DNA from: Clostridia bacterium
Lineage (GTDB): Bacteria > Bacillota > Clostridia > Christensenellales > Aristaeellaceae
Direction of reading: 5' to 3'
DNA: 64,000 nucleotides
NCBI GenBank assembly: GCA_017464305.1
Contig: JAFUDS010000024.1
Location: forward strand, 62,001-126,000
Below are positions 1 to 8,593 of this stretch, piece by piece. Position numbers and translations under genes: made by a program. Every line of letters starts with the position of its first letter. The first letter of the stretch is position 1. The notes beneath the pieces were generated by a model that did not search any database, was not told where the DNA came from, and was given only the letters and a program-made list of their open reading frames with translations.

Positions 1-366
1 GGCCGGGAAGCTCTTGGGGTTGGGGCCCCAGATCAGCAGCGCCAGATTCTGCAGCAGATAGCTCATGCCGATGGCGGTAATCAGTACCGCCAGGGAAGCC
101 GCCTGCCGCAGGGGGCGATAGGCCAGCCCCTCAATGGTGATTCCCAAGGCGGTACACACCAGCATGGCCACAATCAGGGCCAGCACCGGGGGCAGATTCC
201 AGTACTGCAGCGCGCAGAAGGCGATGTAAGCACCGACCATAATCACATCGCCATGGGCAAAGTTCAGCATCTTGGCGATGCCATAAACCATGGTATATCC
301 CAGGGCGATGATGGCATAGATGCTCCCCAGGCTGATGCCGTTAACCAGGTTGGACAGAAAAATCAT
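1..366 (-). CDS. livH: Branched-chain amino acid ABC transporter permease LivH (partial, N-terminal part)
   Basis: Reading the minus strand from an ATG at 366 gives MIFLSNLVNGISLGSIYAII and continues with GYTMVYGIAKMLNFAHGD and GLAYRPLRQAASLAVLI until the window edge at base 1, with no stop. These are typical LivH signatures: an N-terminal membrane helix, the LNFAHGD motif near residue 40 and the YRPLR motif near residue 88. LivH is one of two membrane subunits of the high-affinity leucine/isoleucine/valine importer. Only about 122 residues are present out of roughly 290 in the family. It follows livK on the same strand with a stem-loop between them, so it should be co-transcribed with the binding protein and probably with livM, G and F outside the window. 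The family call is secure; amino acid specificity is inferred. Confidence 0.93.
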   Translation of the reverse strand, partial: MIFLSNLVNGISLGSIYAIIALGYTMVYGIAKMLNFAHGDVIMVGAYIAFCALQYWNLPPVLALIVAMLVCTALGITIEGLAYRPLRQAASLAVLITAIGMSYLLQNLALLIWGPNPKSFPA

Positions 367-463
367 CGTTCTTGTCCTCTCTTACGGAAGGTTGATCATT
401 GTGTATCCGGCCATATTTCCACCATCCTGGCAATGAAATATGGACCTATCAAAAACGAGCGAA

Positions 464-489
464 TCCGCTCCCGATGATTCGGGAGCGGA
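464..489 (-). terminator. Intercistronic stem-loop between livK and livH
   Basis: A perfect 11-bp inverted repeat (TCCGCTCCCGA / TCGGGAGCGGA) has a 4-base loop. On the minus strand a short T-run comes about 8 bases after the stem. Such hairpins often sit after binding-protein genes, where they stabilise that part of the message or cause partial termination, so that livK is made in excess over the membrane subunits. Confidence 0.6.
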
Positions 490-522
490 CCGCGCTATCA
501 GACGTGATAAACGTCCTTTTCC

Positions 523-1659
523 TTAGTTGTTGAATCCGACATAAGCGCCGTTCTCGATAATCACAGCGGTGGGGGTCTTGCTGACCTCACCGTTGGCGGA
601 CCAGGTCATGGTACCGGTGACGCCGGCGATTTCGATTTCCTGAATCGCGGCGATGATGCGGTCGCAGATATCCTCCGCGGCTTCGCCTTCCTGCACGTCC
701 GCCTTCTCGGCAGCGGCCACCAGCGCGTACACGCCGTCATAGGAGTCCGCGGCGAACTGGTTGGGCACTTCGTTGTACAGCTCCTGATAGGTAGCTACGA
801 ACTTCTGGGTCTTCTCATCCTGGGCGTCGGCAGAGAAGGGGGTCAGCAGCATGACGCCTTCCGCCAGAGCGGTGTCAAAGCCTTCGATGGACAGGATGCC
901 GTCCATGCCGTCCACGCCGAAGAAGATGGGGGCGAAGCCGTTGGCGTTGGCCTTGATCAGGATCTGGGAAGCGGGGGTGTAGTAGATGGGCAGGAACACC
1001 AGCTCGGCGCCGTTGTTCTGGGCATCCGCCACCTGCACGGAGAAGTCGGTGGTATCATCGGTGAAAGTGGTGGTGGAAACGATTTCCAGACCCACTTCCG
1101 CCGCCTTGTCAGCGAAGGTCTGATAGATACCGGTGGAATAGGCGTCCGCGTTGTTGTAGATCACAGCCACCTTGGTCGCCAGGTTGTGCTCCGCGATGTA
1201 CTCAGCGGAAGCGGAACCCTGAGCCGGGTCGGTGAAGCACACCTGATACACGTTGTCCTTGTCCGCGGTCACAGCGGTGGAAGAGGCAGAGGGGGTCAGC
1301 ATGAACACCCGCTCCTCATAGGCCACTGCGCCCACAGCGATGCAGGGGGTGGTGGTGGTGGTACCGACGATCAGCTGCGCGCCGGCGTCCATGGCGTTGT
1401 TGTAGGCGTTCACGGCCACTTCCGCGTCATGGGTATCGTCTTCGTCGATGATTTCCACTCTGTACTTGCCGCCAGCGGCGTTGATTTCATCCGCGGCGAT
1501 CTTGGCGCCCCGGCTGGTAGCCATGCCGTACACGGCGGCCGCGCCAGTCAGCGGACCAATGTGCGCGATCTTCAGCGTAATCTGATCCTCAGCGCCCGCA
1601 AAGGACAGCACGCTCAAACACATGGCCAGAGCCAGCGCCAAAGCAACAATCTTCTTCAT
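523..1659 (-). CDS. livK: Branched-chain amino acid ABC transporter substrate-binding protein
   Basis: A 378-residue periplasmic-binding-fold protein of the LivJ/LivK (Peripla_BP_6) type. It starts with a signal peptide (MKKIVALALALAMCLSVLSF, cleavage near AGAED) and continues with IGPLTGAAAVYGMATSRGAK, the usual N-terminal lobe opening for this family. The ATG at 1659 is preferred over an upstream in-frame codon because GGAGG sits about 8 bases before it and the signal peptide begins there. There is no lipobox Cys, which is unusual for a Gram-positive binding protein: it may be released or held by the permease. It delivers branched-chain amino acids, or possibly other small amides or aromatic acids, to LivHM. 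A strong promoter with an operator-like inverted repeat lies just upstream. Confidence 0.92.
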   Translation of the reverse strand: MKKIVALALALAMCLSVLSFAGAEDQITLKIAHIGPLTGAAAVYGMATSRGAKIAADEINAAGGKYRVEIIDEDDTHDAEVAVNAYNNAMDAGAQLIVGTTTTTPCIAVGAVAYEERVFMLTPSASSTAVTADKDNVYQVCFTDPAQGSASAEYIAEHNLATKVAVIYNNADAYSTGIYQTFADKAAEVGLEIVSTTTFTDDTTDFSVQVADAQNNGAELVFLPIYYTPASQILIKANANGFAPIFFGVDGMDGILSIEGFDTALAEGVMLLTPFSADAQDEKTQKFVATYQELYNEVPNQFAADSYDGVYALVAAAEKADVQEGEAAEDICDRIIAAIQEIEIAGVTGTMTWSANGEVSKTPTAVIIENGAYVGFNN

Positions 1660-1699
1660 CTTGTTTTCCTCCATCCGAAATGTATTCTGTAAATCCAAA

Positions 1700-1744
1700 G
1701 GGATTTTACCGCGCCATTATACTCACGCAAAATCCCCGCGTAAA
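1700..1744 (-). promoter_or_regulatory. livK promoter with inverted repeat around the -10
   Basis: On the minus strand TTTACG (1739-1744) and TATAAT (1716-1721) are separated by 17 bases. A perfect 8-bp inverted repeat, GGGATTTT at 1700-1707 and AAAATCCC at 1729-1736, flanks the -10 box. This placement suggests a repressor site; the regulator is unknown. Confidence 0.65.
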
Positions 1745-1879
1745 GCGATTTTATTGTTTCTTTCCTGTATTTTTTTATTGCTTTACAGCGCTAAATTTTT
1801 GAGTTTGTCACATTCGTCCATTCTTTTCCCAGATTGATCCTGTGACGTTTTGGCAAGCCTTCGATTTAACCGGTTTTCC

Positions 1880-3265
1880 TCAGATATCCGACACCACATT
1901 CTGGGCCCAGAAATCGCTGCGCAGCATCAGCAGCCCGATGATCAGCTTGATGATGTCAATAAACTGGACGCAGAAATAGATCTGCACGATGGTGAGATCC
2001 GTGAACCGGGTCAGCAGGAAGGCCAGCAGCACCGTCACCGCCCAGGTATACACCGCGTCGAACAGGAAGGTGATCACCGTCTTGCCGCCGGAACGAATGG
2101 TGAAATAGCACACATGGGCAAAGGAATGCAGGGGCAGGGAAAGCCCGGCGATGATCAACAGCTGACAGGTCAAATCCCGCACCTCTTCCCCTACATTGTA
2201 CAGCCGGGGAACATAAGGCGCCGCCAGGATCATGGCCAGCCCGATGATCACATGGATCACCTCTGTCAGGAAAACCAGCTGCCGATCCACCTCCCGGGCC
2301 TCCTCCAGGTTGCCCGCCCCCAGCCGCTGGCCCACCATGATGGAAACAGCGCTGCCCATGGCAAACATGATGACGCAGAACAGGTTCCAGGCCGTGCCCG
2401 TAATGTTCAGGGCCGCCACGGCGTTCAGCCCCCGGCTGGAATAGAACTGATTGATCAGCGTCATGCCCAGGGACCACAGGATCTCATTCACCAGCAGCGG
2501 CGTCCCCGTGGGAATCACCTTGCGGATCAGGGGCATCGGCACCCGCAGGCTGCGATACACGCCCTTCATATAGGGATACTTCTCCGTATGCCGATGGGCA
2601 TACCCCACCACAATGGCCATTTCCACATACCGGGAGACCACCGTGGCGATAGCCGCGCCCTGGACCCCCAGCGCCGGCGCCCCCAGATGGCCAAAGATCA
2701 GCACCCAGTTCAGAAACAGGTTGGTGGCGATGGCGCAAATCCCCGCCACCATGGGCACCACCGTCTCCCCGCTCTCCCGCAAGGTGCTGGCGTAGGCCTG
2801 GACAATGGCAAAGGGCAGCTGTCCCCACAGCATGATCATCAGATAAGCCCGGCCCTCCCGCAGGGTCAGGGCCAGGTCTCCCCCATTGCTCTCCCCCTGC
2901 AGGAAGCTGTGGATGAACCCTTCTCCAAAGGCGGCATAGATGAGGATTCCCAAAACGGACAGCAGGACGCTGAAGAGCATCTTCAGCCGGAAGGCATGCC
3001 GCATGCCATCCATGTCCCCCTTGCCGTAGAACTGGGCGCCATAGATGCTGATGCCGCTGAGACCTCCGAAGATGGACAGCATGAACACATTCAGCACCGT
3101 ATTGGCGATGGACGCGGCGGAAATCGCCTCCGTCCCCAGGCTGCCCACCATCACATTATCCAGCAGGGACACGAAATTGGTAATAAACTGCTGCACAATG
3201 ATGGGAATCAGCAGGGTCAGCACAGATCGGTAGAAAGCCCGGGAACCAATGAAGCGCTTCAGCAC
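1880..3265 (-). CDS. MATE family efflux transporter
   Basis: A 461-residue polytopic membrane protein of the multidrug and toxin extrusion family. The N-terminus reads RSVLTLLIPIIVQQFITNF followed by SLLDNVMVGSLGTEAISAAS, the standard MATE opening, and the predicted twelve helices fit the family length. It starts at a GTG (3265) with GGAGG 9 bases upstream. The family exports cationic drugs or metabolites using a Na+ or H+ gradient; the substrate cannot be read from the sequence. It stands alone between a terminator hairpin at 3399-3425 and the livK promoter. It is a distant relative of the second MATE gene at 16.5-17.9 kb and does not carry that gene's regulatory site. Confidence 0.92.
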   Translation of the reverse strand: MLKRFIGSRAFYRSVLTLLIPIIVQQFITNFVSLLDNVMVGSLGTEAISAASIANTVLNVFMLSIFGGLSGISIYGAQFYGKGDMDGMRHAFRLKMLFSVLLSVLGILIYAAFGEGFIHSFLQGESNGGDLALTLREGRAYLMIMLWGQLPFAIVQAYASTLRESGETVVPMVAGICAIATNLFLNWVLIFGHLGAPALGVQGAAIATVVSRYVEMAIVVGYAHRHTEKYPYMKGVYRSLRVPMPLIRKVIPTGTPLLVNEILWSLGMTLINQFYSSRGLNAVAALNITGTAWNLFCVIMFAMGSAVSIMVGQRLGAGNLEEAREVDRQLVFLTEVIHVIIGLAMILAAPYVPRLYNVGEEVRDLTCQLLIIAGLSLPLHSFAHVCYFTIRSGGKTVITFLFDAVYTWAVTVLLAFLLTRFTDLTIVQIYFCVQFIDIIKLIIGLLMLRSDFWAQNVVSDI

Positions 3266-3398
3266 GGGGAAATTTCCTCCTGGAAAATCGATACCCGCCT
3301 ATTTTACCGAAACAGAAAGGGAAGTCAAGGGTAAAGCTTGTGATTTTTCCCCGCTCTTCCAACAATCCAGCTTTCTCCCGCGCCGCCACACCACGAAA

Positions 3399-3425
3399 GG
3401 GGCGCCTTCTCCAAGAAGGCGCCCC
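3399..3425 (-). terminator. Rho-independent-type hairpin after the duplicated secreted protein gene
   Basis: A perfect 12-bp stem (GGGGCGCCTTCT / AGAAGGCGCCCC) with a 3-base loop is followed on the minus strand by TTTCG. It lies 24 bases past the stop codon at 3449 and separates that gene from the MATE gene. The T-run is short, so termination may be incomplete. Confidence 0.65.
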
Positions 3426-3448
3426 GCAAAATGGATTCCGGAGCGGAT

Positions 3449-5542
3449 TTACTCCGCCAGCAATTCTGCCGGTGTGGCAGAATAGATGACCTCTACCGCC
3501 GGATTGCCGTCCGGGTTAAAGTCCGGGCCGCTGACCAGGTACCAATATTCGCCGTCGAAGAACGGAATCGTTCCATCTTCCCACAGTCGGTTGGCCACGG
3601 CATACACATACTCTCCGTTTTCATCCTCCAGCAATCCGCGAATGAAGCTTCCCACATGAGCGGAATACACGTCGTTCATGGTAGATCCCATATAATCATC
3701 CGTAGCAGCGTCAATCACCTTCCCATAGGTAGCCAGCGCGTATGCCGCGATGGAGGGGCTGGTCGTGGGGCCAGGGCAACCCTCATGATCCATGCTCTTA
3801 TAATTAGCCAGCACAGTGTCATCCATCACATTCCACACGCTCGGTCCAACTGCCTTGTATCCCAGCGTGCTGATGCTGATATTGATACTGCCCGCCACAG
3901 CATCCTCGTTCCAGATCCGAACCCATTCCTTGAAATTAGCCATCACTTCATCGCTGAGTTCCGTGGCGAAATCCAGGCTCAGACCCTTCATGGTTCCATT
4001 GAGGGCGTCCACATCCACCAATTCCACAATCTGCTTTTGCCAATCCGCAAAGGCTACCTTAGCGGCTTCGTCCGTGGCTTCCTTCTTCTCGTCATACCAG
4101 GCCGGCACCGGACCAATCGACTTCACCTCGGTCATGGGCGGCATCACGTTAAAATAGGTTGTTCTCGGCGCGGCCGCCTGTTCCGCCTGCTTGGCGGCAG
4201 CTTCCTCCCGCTCCGCTGCCGTGCTCACAGTCAAGCGGCAGGATCCGTTTCCGGAGAGCATCAGCTCCCAGTTGGTGCCATCCTCCTGGGCATAGGTATA
4301 CTTTCCAGGATTAACCGTCGCGCCAGGTGTCGTCATATCCTCGCCAGCCGGTTCAACGGAACCATCCTCGTTCATTTTCCAATTAGCTGTACCGTCCGCC
4401 TGGAAGAAATCAGGCTTCTCAGCTTCAGGGGTTTCCCAGGCGCCCGTAGCAAAATATCCATTCCCCAGATCAGTCCAGCCCTCCGCGGTATAGGTTGTGC
4501 CTGCGGAGATGTTTTGCCTTTCGTTCTTCGGGCCCACATTCAGCGCTACCACCTTCGCCGGATCCAGATTGAATTCCGTGTACAGACCGCTGACATAATC
4601 CGTCCCCAGGGACCAATAAGCATTCCCTTCCTCATCCACCAGCACCGCGAACGCGCTGCCAGTATCGCTCTCCTGCGGCGTGGCCAGCACCGTCAGATCC
4701 TTATATTGCTCCGGATCGTATTTTTCATCGAATTCCTTAACCTGCTTTGCGGACACCAGTCCATGATTGTACAGGAAGCCGGCAGCCAACAGCTTGGCGC
4801 CGGAAGCAAATGGATAACCAGTCTCCGTGCCGAAATATCCTTCCCAGCTGCTGATGCCCGGGAACGCACTGCCGATATAGGAAGCGATCAGGTCCACCTG
4901 GGAATGGCCCGCCAGATCCTCGCCTGTTTGGGTCCAAACCATGTTCACTACATAGTTCCAGGCATCATTGGCGATGGATTTCCCCACCGCGCCCTGGGTC
5001 GTGGTAGGCACTGCGTTGCGCACATAGCAGACCATCCAGTTGCTGTCCACATCTGCCCATTTATCCAGCGTTGACTGAATATCCTCCGTAACATCCGCCT
5101 CGCTTACCTCGATCTTCTGAGGATTGACCAGCGACAGGATGACCGAGGGGTCAAAGATCGTATAAGCCTGTGTCTTCCATCCTTCGAAAGCCTCCAGAAT
5201 CACGCTTTCTGTTTCTTCTGTATACCAGGCCGGCAGGGCGTCCTCATAGACGCGAATCTGCCATTCATTTTCTGGATACAGATAGGGATATTCCTGCTCT
5301 CCCGCAGGAACCACAGCGACCTTGGCAATGCTTCCATCCTCCGCCAGCTCATTCTCCCGAATCAGACTGGCGAAGCTTTCCACCGCCAATTGGCTGTATA
5401 CCTTCCCTTCCGAGGACACAATGGCCACAAAGCCTTCTTCCGCCTGGCCCGCGTCCGCGAGCACGGCCGTCACATCCGCCAGCGCACCAGAAGCCAACAT
5501 CAGGGCCAGCGCGATGGCAAGTACCAGAAACCATTTCTTCAT
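3449..5542 (-). CDS. Secreted protein of unknown function with an internal duplication
   Basis: A 697-residue protein that I do not recognise. It begins with a clear signal peptide (MKKWFLVLAIALALMLASGA, cleavage near LADVTA) and has no lipobox or C-terminal anchor, so it is probably released. The two halves look related: around residue 105 there is LPAWYTEETESVILEAFEGW and around residue 460 VPAWYDEKKEATDEAAKVAF, each followed by a W-K/Q-x(5-7)-D pattern and later by a G-rich helix-like stretch (SGAKLLAAGFLYNHG versus TSPSIAAYALATYGKV). A start at 5542 is supported by AAGGAGGG 9 bases upstream. Its promoter carries the same upstream site as the PhlG/MATE and opp promoters, which ties it to that regulon. 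It could bind or process the regulon's substrate outside the cell, but no catalytic motif is evident. Confidence 0.75.
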   Translation of the reverse strand: MKKWFLVLAIALALMLASGALADVTAVLADAGQAEEGFVAIVSSEGKVYSQLAVESFASLIRENELAEDGSIAKVAVVPAGEQEYPYLYPENEWQIRVYEDALPAWYTEETESVILEAFEGWKTQAYTIFDPSVILSLVNPQKIEVSEADVTEDIQSTLDKWADVDSNWMVCYVRNAVPTTTQGAVGKSIANDAWNYVVNMVWTQTGEDLAGHSQVDLIASYIGSAFPGISSWEGYFGTETGYPFASGAKLLAAGFLYNHGLVSAKQVKEFDEKYDPEQYKDLTVLATPQESDTGSAFAVLVDEEGNAYWSLGTDYVSGLYTEFNLDPAKVVALNVGPKNERQNISAGTTYTAEGWTDLGNGYFATGAWETPEAEKPDFFQADGTANWKMNEDGSVEPAGEDMTTPGATVNPGKYTYAQEDGTNWELMLSGNGSCRLTVSTAAEREEAAAKQAEQAAAPRTTYFNVMPPMTEVKSIGPVPAWYDEKKEATDEAAKVAFADWQKQIVELVDVDALNGTMKGLSLDFATELSDEVMANFKEWVRIWNEDAVAGSINISISTLGYKAVGPSVWNVMDDTVLANYKSMDHEGCPGPTTSPSIAAYALATYGKVIDAATDDYMGSTMNDVYSAHVGSFIRGLLEDENGEYVYAVANRLWEDGTIPFFDGEYWYLVSGPDFNPDGNPAVEVIYSATPAELLAE

Positions 5543-5575
5543 GGGATAGACCCTCCTTTGTTTGAATTTATCTGA

Positions 5576-5640
5576 ATTTTAGCGGATGATCTTCCCGAGA
5601 ATCAATTCTTCTTTTTGCTCCTTTCTTTCCAAATTCGAAT
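5576..5640 (-). promoter_or_regulatory. Promoter and upstream regulator site of the duplicated secreted protein gene
   Basis: Minus strand: -35 TTGATT (5600-5605) and -10 TAAAAT (5576-5581) with an 18-base spacer. The 21-bp site at 5620-5640 reads ATTCGAATTTGGAAAGAAAG plus one more G and ends 14 bases before the -35. It matches the sites upstream of the opp and MATE promoters in both sequence and spacing, as expected for activation by the neighbouring LysR protein. Confidence 0.7.
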
Positions 5641-5646
5641 GAAAAA

Positions 5647-5665
5647 AAGCGGCCTCCCGCCGCTT
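5647..5665 (-). terminator. Rho-independent terminator of the lysR gene
   Basis: On the minus strand AAGCGGC, a 5-base loop and GCCGCTT are followed by a run of T residues reaching into 5641. It lies about 30 bases after the lysR stop codon and ends the long minus-strand block before the next promoter. Confidence 0.85.
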
Positions 5666-5694
5666 CCTCCCATCCGCTTTTATGCCCCGCCCCG

Positions 5695-6588
5695 CTACTT
5701 CGAATGAACTTCCTTCCCATAGTAATCCCGAATGTAGCGAATAAACACATCCGCGGAGGACGACATGCTCTGGCCGCGATTGCTCACCGCATTGATATCA
5801 AAGGTAATGCTGGGTACGATAGGCACAACCACCATATCCGCGCTGGCATTTTCCATGGCGCAGCCCCTGCTCATGATGCTGACCCCGATTCCCTCTCGAA
5901 TCATCTTCATGATGGTGGACGCATGATAAATGCTGGTTACATAATCCAGGGATACCTTTTCCTCTTTGCAGGCCTCCGCCATCAGCCGCATCTCCAGGAC
6001 GGTCTTATGCTCAATCAACGCTTCCTTCGCCAGCTCCTGCAGCGTCGTGCCGTCCATTTCCGCCAGGGCATGACCGCTGGGCACCACTGCCACCAATCGA
6101 TCCGTGGTAAAGCGGGCCAAGTGATATTCCCTGGGATTCACCTTCTCCGCGTAAAAGATGACGTCCGCCTTGCCGGCATCCAGCATCCCCTTCAGATCAT
6201 GGCCCTCCCGCTCGATGATATTCACCTTGATTTCCGGATGCAGCCGGCTGAATTGAGAAATGGCTTCCACAATCCCGTACATGCCGTGCTTATCCATAAA
6301 CCCGATATTGACGATATATTTTTTCCCGCGCTTCATGCTATCCAACGTAGCCAGGCTCTGCTCATGAATCTCGCAGATCTGTCGGGCGTAGATCAAATAC
6401 TGCTCTCCATAGGCATTCAGCGTAACGCTGCGGGTGGTCCGGTCGAACAGGGAGGCGCCCAATTCCTCCTCCAGCTTGTGAATATGCTTGGAAAGGGTGG
6501 ACTGCGTCAGGGCCATATCATCCGCCGTAATCTGAAAATTGCAGGATTTCGCCAGCTCCACAAACTCACTCAGCACTGAGATTTCCAT
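5695..6588 (-). CDS. LysR-family transcriptional regulator
   Basis: A 297-residue LysR-type regulator. The winged HTH occupies about residues 1-60 (MEISVLSEFVELAKSCNFQI, then LTQSTLSKHIHKLEEELGAS and LFDRTTRSV) and the effector-binding domain follows from about residue 90. The start at 6588 is chosen because an AAAGGGGA ribosome site precedes it and because it begins at the family-typical position; an upstream in-frame codon would add 55 residues with no resemblance to the family. It sits at the 3' end of the SDR/opp/PhlG block and probably controls it. Three promoters in the block share one upstream site, and a related sequence overlaps the spacer of its own promoter, suggesting activation of targets and autorepression. 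The inducer is unknown, and binding has not been shown. Confidence 0.93.
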   Translation of the reverse strand: MEISVLSEFVELAKSCNFQITADDMALTQSTLSKHIHKLEEELGASLFDRTTRSVTLNAYGEQYLIYARQICEIHEQSLATLDSMKRGKKYIVNIGFMDKHGMYGIVEAISQFSRLHPEIKVNIIEREGHDLKGMLDAGKADVIFYAEKVNPREYHLARFTTDRLVAVVPSGHALAEMDGTTLQELAKEALIEHKTVLEMRLMAEACKEEKVSLDYVTSIYHASTIMKMIREGIGVSIMSRGCAMENASADMVVVPIVPSITFDINAVSNRGQSMSSSADVFIRYIRDYYGKEVHSK

Positions 6589-6679
6589 GTCGCATCCCCT
6601 TTGCTCCGTCTCTGTCGTTTCGAAAGGTATAAATTTCCCTCCAGCAGGGCCAAAATATTCATTCGCTTCACACAAGGTC

Positions 6680-6708
6680 AGTATATCAAAGGATTCCTTT
6701 CCCCGCAA
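6680..6708 (-). promoter_or_regulatory. lysR promoter with a regulon half-site in its spacer
   Basis: Minus strand: TTGCGG (6703-6708), a 17-base spacer, then TATACT (6680-6685). The spacer starts with GGAAAGGAATCC, close to the GGAAAGAATCC half of the site upstream of the opp and MATE promoters. A regulator bound there would block the promoter, which is the usual arrangement for LysR autoregulation. Confidence 0.5.
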
Positions 6709-6767
6709 GCGGGAGAAAAGGCCCGCTGCCAACGCGATGCGAGCCCTTTTCATCTCCGTTCGATGGC

Positions 6768-7574
6768 TTATAGCGTCAATCCCCCGTTCACCGGCACCAC
6801 AGCTCCGGTGATAAAGGACGCTTCATCGCTGGCCAGGAAATTGATGATTCCGGCAATGTCCTCCCGGGTACACAGCCGGCGTAGAGGAGTAGCGGAAACG
6901 ATTTTTTCCCGCTCCTCCTCCGTCAACCAAATAGCGGTAGCATCCGGTCCATCCCCATCGATATAGCTATGCATGACGCAGTTCACCCGAATGCCCTTGG
7001 GCGCCAGCTCCTTTGCCATTTCCTTGGTCAGGGTCAGCACGCTGCCCCGGGCCGCGGCGCAGGCTGGATTGTTAAAATAACCTCCATGATACCCATCGTC
7101 CGAAACCACATTGATCACCACCGGGCTCTTGCTCTTTTCCAGATAGGGCAGGGCATACATGGTGTTGAAGAACAGGTTTTCCGAGATGGTTGCCGTCCGG
7201 TGCCAATAATCCTTATCCGTGTTTTCCATGGTGTAGCGGGAAAACCCGCCGCCCGAGGCGTGGACAATAATATCGATGCTGCCAAAATACTCGTAAATCC
7301 ATTGCAGCACATCCTGGGAAGTGGAATCCTCCTGATAGATTTCCGGCGCCAGACGCCTGTTCAATTCCAGCTTGAATTGCGGATTCTGGGCAAAACCGAT
7401 GATCCGATCCTTGTACTTCGGATCTATATACTTCATGGCCTGGATCACCCGCTCGTGATTTCCGCTCAGAAAGCACACATTCGCGCCGCAGGCCAGCGCC
7501 ATGTTCACCGTAGGATCTGGCCGATCCCCCGAAGCGCCTGAGATAATCATGGTTTTCCCTTGAAGCGACATCAT
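6768..7574 (-). CDS. SDR-fold protein with altered cofactor and catalytic motifs
   Basis: A 268-residue protein of short-chain dehydrogenase/reductase length and order: beta1 (KTMIISGASG), DIIVHAS, the NVVS strand, KGIRVNCV, and a C-terminal LASDEASFITGAVVPVNGG typical of the family. The start is at 7574 (ATG ATG after GGAGG). Two key motifs are damaged. The TGxxxGxG cofactor loop reads SGASGDRPDP. In the active site the serine is kept (S158), but the YxxxK pair is C172 and R176 (PACAAARGSV), judged by the fixed S-to-Y spacing. It may be a non-catalytic SDR, or an enzyme with different chemistry. It follows oppF after 62 bases and precedes lysR, so it belongs to the PhlG/opp block. The fold is well supported; activity is doubtful. 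Confidence 0.85.
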   Translation of the reverse strand: MMSLQGKTMIISGASGDRPDPTVNMALACGANVCFLSGNHERVIQAMKYIDPKYKDRIIGFAQNPQFKLELNRRLAPEIYQEDSTSQDVLQWIYEYFGSIDIIVHASGGGFSRYTMENTDKDYWHRTATISENLFFNTMYALPYLEKSKSPVVINVVSDDGYHGGYFNNPACAAARGSVLTLTKEMAKELAPKGIRVNCVMHSYIDGDGPDATAIWLTEEEREKIVSATPLRRLCTREDIAGIINFLASDEASFITGAVVPVNGGLTL

Positions 7575-7636
7575 CCCCTGTTTTCCTCCTTTCGTTTCTT
7601 CCTTCCTCTCCGAGGGAATTTCTCTGTGCGTAAGCT

Positions 7637-8593
7637 TTACAGCTGATTGATTTCCTTCACCCGATGGCAGGCCACGAAATGTCCCGGCTGCACCTCCGTC
7701 AACGGTACGGGCTCGTGGCAGCAATGCTGGGCATAGGGACAACGCTTGGCAAAACGGCATCCGGGCTTGGGATCAATGGGCGAATTGATCTCTCCCTTCA
7801 ACTGGATGCGCTCCGGCTGCGCGTCAATATCCACCGTAGGGATGGCGGAGAGCAGCGCCTTGGTGTAGGGGTGCAGGGGCTGGTCAAACAGGCTCTTCTT
7901 ATCCGTCTTCTCAATCATCTGACCCAAGTACATGACACAGATGTAATCGGAGATATGCCGCACCACGGACATATCATGGGTAATGAACAGATAGGTCAGC
8001 CCCAGCTGATCCTGCAAATCCATCAGCAGATTCAAAATCTGCGCCTGGATGGACACATCCAGCGAGGAAACAGGCTCATCGCAGACCACGAATTTCGGGT
8101 TCAGCGCCAGGGCCCGGGCGATGCCCACCCGCTGTCTGCGGCCTCCGTCCAGCTCATGGGGATAGGACAGCCGAAGCCGCTTTTCAATGCCGACAATGTC
8201 CATCAGCTCGTCGCTCTTCTTTTCAATCTCCGCCTTTGAGTCCTTGGTCAGCAGCCTCATGGGCTCCTGAATAATATCCTGTACCGTCTGGCGGGGATCC
8301 AGGGAAGAGTAGGGATCCTGAAAGATGATCTGGGCGTTTTTCCGGAATTCCAACATCTGTTTTTTATCCAGATGAGTCACATCCTTGCCGTCAAACCGAA
8401 TCACGCCGTCCGTCGATTCCTGCAGATGCACGATGGTCCGCCCCAGGGTGGATTTGCCGCATCCGCTCTCGCCCACCAAGCCCACCGTCTTGCCCGCCTC
8501 AATGGTCAGGTTGACGTCGTCCACTGCGTGCACGGTACCCCGGGCGCTCTTGAAATATTTTTTCAGGTGTTCAATTTCCAGCAGATTACTCAT
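7637..8593 (-). CDS. oppF: Oligopeptide/dipeptide-type ABC transporter ATPase OppF
   Basis: A 318-residue cytoplasmic ATPase subunit. Walker A is GESGCGKST near residue 41, the Q-loop is IIFQDPYSSLDP, Walker B is FVVCDEP, and the C-terminal oligopeptide-transporter domain carries the Cys-rich PGCRFAKRCPYAQHCC motif that binds an iron-sulphur cluster in some relatives. The ABC signature reads LDGGRRQR instead of LSGGQxQR, a variant that could lower or change ATPase behaviour. Its ATG overlaps the oppD stop codon in an ATGA, so the two ATPases are translationally coupled. It powers the OppBC channel together with OppD. The cargo is probably not an ordinary peptide, given the surrounding PhlG genes, but that is inference. 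Confidence 0.95.
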   Translation of the reverse strand: MSNLLEIEHLKKYFKSARGTVHAVDDVNLTIEAGKTVGLVGESGCGKSTLGRTIVHLQESTDGVIRFDGKDVTHLDKKQMLEFRKNAQIIFQDPYSSLDPRQTVQDIIQEPMRLLTKDSKAEIEKKSDELMDIVGIEKRLRLSYPHELDGGRRQRVGIARALALNPKFVVCDEPVSSLDVSIQAQILNLLMDLQDQLGLTYLFITHDMSVVRHISDYICVMYLGQMIEKTDKKSLFDQPLHPYTKALLSAIPTVDIDAQPERIQLKGEINSPIDPKPGCRFAKRCPYAQHCCHEPVPLTEVQPGHFVACHRVKEINQL

